Assembly (NCBI RefSeq): GCF_001517085.1 | Contig: NZ_LRAC01000141.1 | Location: 1 to 64,000 of the forward strand | Direction: 5' to 3' | From: Paenibacillus sp. DMB5 | GTDB taxonomy: Bacteria > Bacillota > Bacilli > Paenibacillales > Paenibacillaceae | Length of the DNA: 64,000 bases | In this document: positions 24,944-31,513 of the stretch, piece by piece | How positions within the stretch are numbered: position 1 is the first letter of the stretch | Layout of the letters: each line of letters begins with the position of its first letter | Notes under the pieces: model-generated | What the model saw: only the letters and a program-made list of their open reading frames with translations | Told to the model about the DNA's origin: nothing | Databases searched by the model: none | Made by a program: the position numbers and the translations under genes

Positions 24944-25566
24944 TACGCGAACACCTCCTCTACCTTCAGAACTGCTTCCTTGGTGATGATCAGTTTGTCG
25001 TACGTCAGTACGTCAAGAACATTGATGCCGTCAGCCGCTACGAATTTCACCCCAGGGATGTTACGAGCGGAAAGCGCTACGTTATCATCATAGCTAGGAG
25101 CTACAATCAACGCTTTGCTGTCTACCTTCAGATTGTTCAGAATCGCTGCGAATTCTTTCGTCTTCGGAGCATTCAGTGTCAGGCTATCCAATACGATAAT
25201 GTCGTTCCCGATAACTTTCGAGGACAACGCGGATTTGATGGCCAGACGGCGAACTTTCTTAGGCAGTTTCCAGGAATAGCTGCGTGGAGTTGGTCCGAAG
25301 ACAACGCCGCCGCCTTTCCATTGTGGAGAACGGATGGAGCCTTGACGAGCGCGACCTGTACCTTTTTGTTTCCAAGGCTTGCGTCCGCCGCCACGAACTT
25401 CAGAACGTCCTTTTACTTTGTGTGTACCACGACGAAGGGAAGCTCTCTGCATAAGCGCAGCTTCGTGCAGGACGTGCACGTTCGGCTCGATACCGAATAC
25501 TGTTTCGCTCAGTTCAACTTCGCCAACTTCGTTACCACTGATATTAAAAAGTGTTACTTTTGGCAT
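24943..25566 (-). CDS. rplD: 50S ribosomal protein uL4
   Basis: The 207-residue protein has an extended loop reaching the exit tunnel (WKQKGTGRARQGSIRSPQW). No macrolide-type change is seen in that loop. In Gammaproteobacteria L4 regulates the S10 operon; I see no such leader here. Confidence 0.97.
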   Translation of the reverse strand: MPKVTLFNISGNEVGEVELSETVFGIEPNVHVLHEAALMQRASLRRGTHKVKGRSEVRGGGRKPWKQKGTGRARQGSIRSPQWKGGGVVFGPTPRSYSWKLPKKVRRLAIKSALSSKVIGNDIIVLDSLTLNAPKTKEFAAILNNLKVDSKALIVAPSYDDNVALSARNIPGVKFVAADGINVLDVLTYDKLIITKEAVLKVEEVFA

Positions 25567-25591
25567 TTCATGTTCCTCCTTTCTTCAGTAA

Positions 25592-26215
25592 TTATTTCTT
25601 AACGGATTCTTTAACTTTCACGAAGCTGTTCTTAGGGCCTGGGATAGCGCCTTTAACCAGCAATACGTTGCGTTCAACGTCTACTTTGATGATTTCAAGT
25701 CTTTGAACCGTTACGGTCGTGTGACCCATATGTCCTGGCAGGCGTTTGCCCTTAGGAACGCGGTTGGCTTGAATGGAACCCATGGAGCCCGGTCTTCTGT
25801 GGTAGCGGGAACCGTGAGCCATTGGTCCGCGGCTTTGACCCCAGCGTTTGATAACACCTTGGAATCCTTTACCTTTGGATGTACCAGTTACGTCAACAAA
25901 TTCGCCTTCAGCGAAGACATCAGCCTTCAGCTCTTGTCCAACCTCGAGTGCCCCGAGGTCAACACCGCGAATTTCGCGAACGTAGCGCTTAGGTGTTGCA
26001 TTTGCCTTTTTGGCGTGACCCTGTTCAGGCTTGTTGGAGCGGCTTTCCTTCTTATCTTCAAAGCCCAACTGCACTGCTTCATATCCGTCGATATTCAGGT
26101 CTTTCTTTTGCAGTACCACACAAGGTCCAGCTTCGATAACCGATACTGCGATCACGTTACCTTCTGGAGTAAACACTTGAGTCATACCGAGTTTTTTTCC
26201 TAAGATACCTTTCAT
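25592..26215 (-). CDS. rplC: 50S ribosomal protein uL3
   Basis: Assembly-initiating protein of 207 residues, starting MKGILGKKLGMTQVF, with the loop GPMAHGSRYHRRPGSMG near the peptidyl-transferase centre. Confidence 0.98.
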   Translation of the reverse strand: MKGILGKKLGMTQVFTPEGNVIAVSVIEAGPCVVLQKKDLNIDGYEAVQLGFEDKKESRSNKPEQGHAKKANATPKRYVREIRGVDLGALEVGQELKADVFAEGEFVDVTGTSKGKGFQGVIKRWGQSRGPMAHGSRYHRRPGSMGSIQANRVPKGKRLPGHMGHTTVTVQRLEIIKVDVERNVLLVKGAIPGPKNSFVKVKESVKK

Positions 26216-26257
26216 GTTGACACCTCTTTTCTTTTCCTAGTTACTAAAGTGGTAGAA

Positions 26258-26566
26258 TTACAATTTGATTTCGATATCTACACCGGACGGCAGGTCCAAG
26301 CGCATCAAGGCATCCACAGTCTGTGGTGTCGGGTTCACAATGTCGATCAGACGCTTGTGAGTCCGTTGTTCAAACTGTTCACGGGAATCCTTGTACTTGT
26401 GTACCGCACGGAGAATAGTAATGATTTGCTTCTCAGTTGGCAGCGGGATCGGCCCGGATACACCAGCACCCGAACGTTTTGCTGTTTCAACGATTTTCTC
26501 TGCGGATTGATCAAGAATTCTGTGGTCGTATGCTTTCAAGCGGATACGAATTTTTTGCTTTGCCAT
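26258..26566 (-). CDS. rpsJ: 30S ribosomal protein uS10 (NusE)
   Basis: The 102-residue protein also acts in transcription antitermination with NusB. It starts MAKQKIRIRLKAYDHRILDQ. The ATG at 26566 follows AAGGAGGG; a longer in-frame extension has no site and lies in the leader. First gene of the S10-spc-alpha supercluster, with a strong promoter at 26704-26732. Confidence 0.98.
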   Translation of the reverse strand: MAKQKIRIRLKAYDHRILDQSAEKIVETAKRSGAGVSGPIPLPTEKQIITILRAVHKYKDSREQFEQRTHKRLIDIVNPTPQTVDALMRLDLPSGVDIEIKL

Positions 26567-26703
26567 TTTAGTCCCTCCTTCTATCGCCCAATTTATTATC
26601 GGACATACTCCGTGAAAATTTTCTGACGTCGACCTCATGGCAAAGGGGCCGGGTGTGTCAGTAACCTCTCACATCATCGCAACGTCTCAGAACAACATTT
26701 ATT

Positions 26704-26732
26704 ATTATATATAATAGGCGCCTACTTTGCAA
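26704..26732 (-). promoter_or_regulatory. SigA promoter of the S10 operon
   Basis: TTGCAA, 17 bases, perfect TATAAT on the minus strand. The predicted leader to rpsJ is about 130 bases. It is separated from the accessory island by the terminator at 26738-26775. Confidence 0.8.
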
Positions 26733-26737
26733 GCGAA

Positions 26738-26775
26738 AATAAAAAAACAGCTCATGTTTTTTCATAAACTGTTTT
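26738..26775 (-). terminator. terminator after the globin-coupled sensor gene
   Basis: Minus-strand stem AAAACAGTTTATG / CATGAGCTGTTTT (13 pairs, two of them G-U) with an A6 loop, followed by a T-run. It insulates the S10 promoter from the upstream gene. Confidence 0.85.
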
Positions 26776-26800
26776 CTTCTATATAAATAGTACTCCAGGA

Positions 26801-28150
26801 TTAAAGATTATCTGTAGCTGATCTAAAATACTCTGCTGAAGCCGCACTTTGTGCTGTTGTAGCACCGATTCCTTCTATAGTCTGAATGAGCACTCTGATC
26901 TCTTCCTCCACAACTACGATCTCCTGTGTACTGGATTGCATAGAATCTACGATTTCACTGAACAGCCTGCTCGTCTCTACTGACTGCTCTTTGCCGCTCT
27001 TTGTCAGCTCCTGCACCTTGCGGATCTCATTGACCACCTGATTCGTCAACGCAACCGATTTGTGGGTTAAGTCACCGATCCTTATAACCGTACTCTTCGT
27101 ATCCTCAGCGAGCCGGCTGACCTCACTGGCAACGACACTGAAGCCCTTCCCGTGCTCTCCAGCACGCGCAGCTTCTATTGTAGCATTGAGAGACAGGATT
27201 TTGGTCTGATCGGCAATATCCTGTACAGCGGCCACAATCCGCTGAATCTGCTGGGAAGAGCTGCTGAGCTCATTAACCGAGCGCTCCATCTCATTAGTAC
27301 TCTCGTAAATCAGGTTAATCTGTCCGCTAAGGCTGCCGAGCTGGTCCTGTCCATCCTTAGCCATCTCCCGTGACTCTACAGCGGTGGAAGCAGTGCGCCG
27401 GAAGGTATTGTTCACCTCGTTGCTGCTGGCCACCAGCTGCTCTACAGCCGCATTAGTGTCCATACTCAGATCTACCAGCTCACCGCTGAACTCAGCGATT
27501 TTCTGCTTCAGTTCATTTTTGACGACCAGGTACTGTTCTTCCTTCTCTCTGATATTCTCCCTCTCATAAGCTTCCAGCACCAGCTGCTGCTCCAGATTCA
27601 GAAGCTTGGTCAGGGTCTGTACAACCTTTAACCGTTCGTTATCTTTAAGAGTTTCACCATAGATTACCGTAATAAAAACATTCTGAAGATTCTGGAAGGC
27701 GGATAGATACCACTTAGGCTCCAGTCCCACCCTTTTATGAATTTTAGCAATCGTCAGCCGCTTGGCTATGTATTGTTCATCCACGTTACCGTCAAAAATC
27801 TCAATAATATGCTCTTTCAGCGTTCTTTTGAGGCGTTCGATACTGCTATGCTCCAGAATGATGGCTTCCAGCTTGTTAACACCGAGAACAGTATTGTAGA
27901 ACTGATCGGTGATATAGTCTATTTCACGTTCTACTGTAGGCTTCATCAGGCGGAGCAGACTTAGATCCTCCTCTGTGAGGTCAATCATCCGCATCTGTTC
28001 ATTCAACTCATCATGTCCGCTAAGGGTGTGAAAAGCTGCTGTGGCAATGGGTGCAAAAGGCTCGCTGTCTGTGTGGGGCGTGTCGGGAGAAACCTCATTA
28101 GTCTTACGTAATTGGATGCCATGCATAAAAGAAAAAGGACACTTCCCCAT
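26801..28150 (-). CDS. globin-coupled methyl-accepting sensor (HemAT-like)
   Basis: Soluble oxygen (or other gas) sensor for aerotaxis. About residues 50-205 form a protoglobin-like haem domain; the proximal His is probably His138 in IAKIHKRVGLEPKWYL, aligned with HemAT His123. A coiled coil leads into an MCP signalling domain whose tip (EAARAGEHGKGFSVVASEV) contacts CheA/CheW. No membrane segment or CheR-docking pentapeptide is present. At 449 residues it is close to B. subtilis HemAT (432), with an extra N-terminal stretch of about 15. No other chemotaxis gene lies nearby. It belongs to an island inserted between rpsJ and tuf. Confidence 0.88.
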   Translation of the reverse strand: MGKCPFSFMHGIQLRKTNEVSPDTPHTDSEPFAPIATAAFHTLSGHDELNEQMRMIDLTEEDLSLLRLMKPTVEREIDYITDQFYNTVLGVNKLEAIILEHSSIERLKRTLKEHIIEIFDGNVDEQYIAKRLTIAKIHKRVGLEPKWYLSAFQNLQNVFITVIYGETLKDNERLKVVQTLTKLLNLEQQLVLEAYERENIREKEEQYLVVKNELKQKIAEFSGELVDLSMDTNAAVEQLVASSNEVNNTFRRTASTAVESREMAKDGQDQLGSLSGQINLIYESTNEMERSVNELSSSSQQIQRIVAAVQDIADQTKILSLNATIEAARAGEHGKGFSVVASEVSRLAEDTKSTVIRIGDLTHKSVALTNQVVNEIRKVQELTKSGKEQSVETSRLFSEIVDSMQSSTQEIVVVEEEIRVLIQTIEGIGATTAQSAASAEYFRSATDNL

Positions 28151-28200
28151 ACTTCCACTCTCCCTGAATTTCTAAATATTAGCATTGCAAATATAGCAAT

Positions 28201-28230
28201 ATTCTAACCTACCTGAGAGAGGGTTGTAAA
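28201..28230 (-). promoter_or_regulatory. candidate promoter of the globin-coupled sensor
   Basis: TTTACA, 18 bases, TAGAAT on the minus strand, about 50 bases before the start codon. No convincing SigD-type site was found. Confidence 0.45.
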
Positions 28231-28373
28231 GAATTTTAAGTAATATTTTGTAGAAAAATGTTGTATAATACGCTGTTTTACGTAGTTTGATGTCATTTCA
28301 TGTCGAAAAGAAGGATAATATCCATTCTATATCCCCTTCGGGTTATAGAAAGGTCTTTATAAGAACACTTGTT

Positions 28374-29084
28374 CTACACCGTGATTTCAGCAATCTGGGA
28401 CAGTGACAGCATATCCAATATAGTTACTTTCCTATTACTCATCCGGATGATCTTCATTTGCTCCAGCTTGTTCAGCTTGCGGCTGAGCGTTTCCGGCGTT
28501 GTCCCGATCATTGCTGCGAACTCTTTTTTCGCAGCCGGCAGATGAAGGCTATACTCCGCCTCCCCGCCGCTCAGCAGTGACTGTCTCGAGTAGAGATGAA
28601 GAAGCAGCCTCGCCAGTCTTTTCTCCGCTTCAAAAATATGCAGTGCTCCCGCAAGTTCGTCTGCCTGCTGCAACTGCTCACTTACTGACATCAGAAAGCT
28701 GAAGGCAAGCCCGGCGTTACTCGCTAACAGCGGCATAAAATCCTCACGCCGCATCCGGCAAATGGATCCGCTCTCCACCACCTCGGCTGTGGCATAATGA
28801 TGCTTGTTGTGAAGCAGGGCGAACTGCCCAAAGTAATCCCCCGGAAAAAGAAAGCGGAGGATGTGCTGTTTTCCCTCTTTACTGGTCTGGGTCAGTTTGA
28901 TTAAACCGTTGTTTACAACAAACAGGGAATCCGACTGCTCACCCTCCCTGAATACCAGGCTGCCTTTTCCGTAAAATCTAGATTCTATGATAGATTCCAC
29001 CTTGTGCAGCTCATGATCCGGCAAAGCCAGAAATACCGGCACCTGACGGACACAAGAATTCTTATTGCATGTATTACAATTCAT
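28374..29084 (-). CDS. Crp/Fnr-family regulator, FNR-like with Cys cluster
   Basis: The 236-residue regulator has an N-terminal Cys group (Cys3, Cys6, Cys11), a cyclic-nucleotide-type beta barrel (about 20-130) with Cys109, and a C-terminal winged helix. Three N-terminal Cys plus one central Cys copies the 4Fe-4S layout of E. coli FNR (20, 23, 29, 122), unlike B. subtilis Fnr, whose cluster is C-terminal. The recognition helix TPETLSRKL has the E-x2-S-R residues that read TTGAT half sites. A perfect FNR box lies 91 bases upstream, shared with the divergent V4R gene. The ATG at 29084 is chosen because the Cys cluster begins there; the upstream extension crosses the FNR box. Confidence 0.88.
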   Translation of the reverse strand: MNCNTCNKNSCVRQVPVFLALPDHELHKVESIIESRFYGKGSLVFREGEQSDSLFVVNNGLIKLTQTSKEGKQHILRFLFPGDYFGQFALLHNKHHYATAEVVESGSICRMRREDFMPLLASNAGLAFSFLMSVSEQLQQADELAGALHIFEAEKRLARLLLHLYSRQSLLSGGEAEYSLHLPAAKKEFAAMIGTTPETLSRKLNKLEQMKIIRMSNRKVTILDMLSLSQIAEITV

Positions 29085-29174
29085 TTCCCATCGTTCCTTC
29101 CTAATCACCTGAAGCCAACATAGCAGGATTCTGCTCACTTTCCGGTGACCCCGCGCACAATATTTTAGAAAAAC

Positions 29175-29188
29175 TTGATCTGAATCAA
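29175..29188. promoter_or_regulatory. FNR box
   Basis: TTGATCTGAATCAA is a perfect TTGAT-N4-ATCAA palindrome in the 166-base gap between the divergent FNR-like and V4R genes. Its centre (29181.5) is 41.5 bases upstream of the start predicted from the CACAAT -10, the class II activating position. On the other strand it overlaps the -35 region of the regulator, which would give autorepression. Confidence 0.85.
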
Positions 29189-29210
29189 GGATTGCCGGCT
29201 TCCTTTCCTT

Positions 29211-29216
29211 CACAAT
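29211..29216 (+). promoter_or_regulatory. -10 element of the V4R-cupin operon
   Basis: CACAAT, four of six matches to TATAAT, with no -35 other than the overlapping FNR box region. This is what an activator-dependent promoter looks like. The predicted start is about 29223. Confidence 0.5.
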
Positions 29217-29250
29217 AGAGACAGAGAGATTATAGAGGAGATGGACATCA

Positions 29251-29700
29251 ATGCAGCAGTATACTTTTGAGGATATGCAAAAGATGGATAGAGCCAGGCT
29301 TGGTAACATGGTGCCGCTGGAGCTGTTTCGCACAATCAGATTAATTGGCATGAATCAGGGTTTGCCTTTGGGTGGTAAAGGCACAACCCTTACTGTAGGA
29401 AGAAAAATCGGTGAAAGTCTTCCCGTCACTAGTGTGGAGGAGCTCCTCGCTCTTTTTGAAGAGCTGAAAATTGGTATTCCGCGCATTGTTTACTCAGATC
29501 AACACAGGTTGAATATTGCTGTAGAGGATTGTTTCTGCAAAGGTTTGCCGACACTGGAAGAAGAGAAAATGATTTGTGATCTGGAAGGTGCTATTCTGGA
29601 GGGAGCCTTGAGCAAACTGCTGGGACGCAGGGTTAGTGTCAGAGAAATTAAATGCAACGCTACCGGTCATGAGTATTGCGAGTATGAAGTAAAACTATAA
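29251..29700 (+). CDS. stand-alone V4R-domain protein
   Basis: The 149-residue protein matches the V4R (4-vinyl reductase) domain, a small-molecule sensing fold related to haem-NO-binding proteins. The signature is the C-terminal CDLEGAILEGALSKLLG followed by KCNATGHEYCEYEV. Five Cys (94, 96, 109, 135, 143) could bind a metal or cluster. No DNA-binding or enzymatic domain is attached. GAGGAG lies 10 bases before the ATG. The FNR box upstream suggests induction under oxygen limitation. The ligand is unknown; a role as a soluble sensor or cofactor-binding protein is inference. Confidence 0.75.
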   Translation: MQQYTFEDMQKMDRARLGNMVPLELFRTIRLIGMNQGLPLGGKGTTLTVGRKIGESLPVTSVEELLALFEELKIGIPRIVYSDQHRLNIAVEDCFCKGLPTLEEEKMICDLEGAILEGALSKLLGRRVSVREIKCNATGHEYCEYEVKL

Positions 29701-29737
29701 CCTTCAGGGGAAAACTAAAGGAAAGCGAGAGATCAAC

Positions 29738-30079
29738 ATGGAAAAGAAAAATATTCAAGATGCTATTCAACATTTGGAGGAGCGTTTCACTAAGAAAGTA
29801 CTGTTCCAAAAGGGGGACAGCGTAGTATTCGTGCTTAACTTCATGCCGGGCCAGAAGCTTCCGGCACATACGCATCCTGGGGCTGATGTGTATATTTATG
29901 CCCTTCAGGGAAGCGGAACGATTACTGTAAATGAGGCTGATCAGGAATTTTCTGAAGGTGAAATTATCCACATTGCGGATGATGAGGTTTTTGCTTACCG
30001 CAACAGCGGCAGCACTCCGGCCAGTCTGCATGTCGTATTATCCAAACTGCCGGGACCTGCCTATGCAAAAGAAATCTAA
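29738..30079 (+). CDS. small cupin-domain protein
   Basis: The 113-residue single-domain cupin lies 37 bases after the V4R gene and is presumably co-transcribed. Motif 1 keeps the metal His pair (His44, His46 in PAHTHPG) but lacks the usual Glu. In motif 2 the usual His is Ala or Phe (DDEVFAYRN), although the Asn remains. A full metal site is therefore missing and catalysis is doubtful. It may bind a ligand or a metal with fewer side chains. An Fnr-linked terminator follows. Confidence 0.8.
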   Translation: MEKKNIQDAIQHLEERFTKKVLFQKGDSVVFVLNFMPGQKLPAHTHPGADVYIYALQGSGTITVNEADQEFSEGEIIHIADDEVFAYRNSGSTPASLHVVLSKLPGPAYAKEI

Positions 30080-30095
30080 TTATTATTCATCTGAA

Positions 30096-30137
30096 AACTC
30101 TATCCACAGGGGATATCCTCACTGGATAGAGTTTTTT
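30096..30137 (+). terminator. terminator after the cupin gene
   Basis: Perfect 11-base stem AACTCTATCCA / TGGATAGAGTT followed by TTTT. A-residues on the 5' side make it partly bidirectional. Confidence 0.85.
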
Positions 30138-30144
30138 GATGTAT

Positions 30145-30182
30145 AAAAAAGCAGGAGCTCTTCCGAAGAAGAACTCCTGCTC
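30145..30182 (-). terminator. terminator after tuf
   Basis: Minus-strand stem AGCAGGAGTTCTT / AAGAGCTCCTGCT with loop CTTCGG, followed by TTTTT. It lies about 35 bases past the tuf stop. Confidence 0.88.
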
Positions 30183-30216
30183 TTATATACGTTCTATCCT
30201 AACGGATAGAGCGAAA

Positions 30217-31407
30217 TTATTTCTGGATGGATGCTACGGAACCTGCACCAACTGTACGTCCGCCTTCACGAATGGAGAATTTAGTACCTTCTTCAATCGC
30301 GATTGGGGAGATCAGTTGTACGGTTACAGTGATGTTATCACCAGGCATAACCATTTCAGTACCTTCTGGCAGGTTGATGATACCTGTTACGTCAGTTGTA
30401 CGGAAGTAGAACTGTGGACGGTAACCAGTGAAGAATGGTTTGTGACGTCCGCCTTCTTCTTTAGTCAGAACGTAAATCTGAGCAGTGAACTCAGTGTGCG
30501 GGTTAACGGAGTTTGGCTTAGCCAATACTTGTCCGCGCTCGATGTTGTTACGGTCTACACCGCGAAGCAGTGCGCCGATGTTGTCGCCCGCTTGAGCGGA
30601 ATCGAGCAATTTACGGAACATTTCAACGCCGGTAACAACGGATTTTTTCTTCTCTTCGTGGATACCCACGATTTCAACTTCTTCCCCAACTTTAACTGTT
30701 CCGCGTTCTACGCGACCAGTTGCCACAGTACCGCGGCCAGTGATGGAGAATACGTCTTCGACTGGCATCAAGAAAGGCTTGTCAGTTTGACGCTCAGGCA
30801 GTGGGATGTAAGTGTCGATAGTTTCGAACATTTCAACGATCTTACCAGCCCATTCGCCGTCTGGGTTCTGCAGCGCTTCACGAGCGGAACCACGAACGAT
30901 TGGAGTGTCATCGCCTGGGAAGTCGTATTCGCTCAGCAGATCGCGAACTTCCATTTCAACCAGTTCAAGCAACTCTTCGTCTTCAACCATGTCGCATTTG
31001 TTCAGGAATACAACGATGTAAGGAACGCCTACCTGACGGGAGAGCAGGATGTGCTCGCGAGTCTGTGGCATTGGGCCGTCAGCTGCGGATACAACCAGGA
31101 TCGCTCCGTCCATCTGCGCTGCGCCAGTGATCATGTTTTTAACATAGTCGGCGTGTCCAGGGCAGTCTACGTGTGCGTAGTGACGGTTAGGAGTTTCATA
31201 TTCAACGTGAGCTGTGGAGATAGTGATACCACGTTCGCGCTCTTCTGGAGCTTTATCGATTTGGTCGAATGCTACAGCAGCACCGCCGTATTTTTTGGAC
31301 AATACAGTTGTGATTGCAGCAGTCAGAGTCGTTTTACCATGGTCGACGTGACCGATAGTACCGATGTTAACGTGCGGTTTGTTACGTTCAAACTTTGCCT
31401 TTGCCAT
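30217..31407 (-). CDS. tuf: elongation factor Tu
   Basis: GTPase of 396 residues that delivers aminoacyl-tRNA to the ribosome. G motifs GHVDHGKTT, DCPGHADY and NKCD are all present, followed by the two beta-barrel domains (ending RTVGAGSVASI). The ATG at 31407 follows AAGGAGGA by about 10 bases; an in-frame extension upstream has no site. It follows fusA by 106 bases, with a weak candidate promoter between. Confidence 0.98.
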   Translation of the reverse strand: MAKAKFERNKPHVNIGTIGHVDHGKTTLTAAITTVLSKKYGGAAVAFDQIDKAPEERERGITISTAHVEYETPNRHYAHVDCPGHADYVKNMITGAAQMDGAILVVSAADGPMPQTREHILLSRQVGVPYIVVFLNKCDMVEDEELLELVEMEVRDLLSEYDFPGDDTPIVRGSAREALQNPDGEWAGKIVEMFETIDTYIPLPERQTDKPFLMPVEDVFSITGRGTVATGRVERGTVKVGEEVEIVGIHEEKKKSVVTGVEMFRKLLDSAQAGDNIGALLRGVDRNNIERGQVLAKPNSVNPHTEFTAQIYVLTKEEGGRHKPFFTGYRPQFYFRTTDVTGIINLPEGTEMVMPGDNITVTVQLISPIAIEEGTKFSIREGGRTVGAGSVASIQK

Positions 31408-31437
31408 TTGAACAGTTCCTCCTTTAATGTGGGGTTC

Positions 31438-31467
31438 CTTATATTTGAGCCGCCCGTTTATAAGCAA
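31438..31467 (-). promoter_or_regulatory. candidate tuf promoter
   Basis: TTGCTT, 18 bases, TATAAG on the minus strand in the fusA-tuf gap. A moderate match only. Confidence 0.35.
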
Positions 31468-31513
31468 TTCTTAGATGACTGGGATAGCAGCGGACGGCAA
31501 GTTAAAAACGTAA

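Noticed and set aside
23927..25093. 388-codon plus-strand frame opposite rplB-rplW
   Set aside because: It spans parts of two certain ribosomal protein genes on the other strand and has no family match.
29085..29351. N-terminal extension of the FNR-like gene
   Set aside because: It would run through the FNR box and into the divergent V4R gene; the Cys-rich start at 29084 fits the family.
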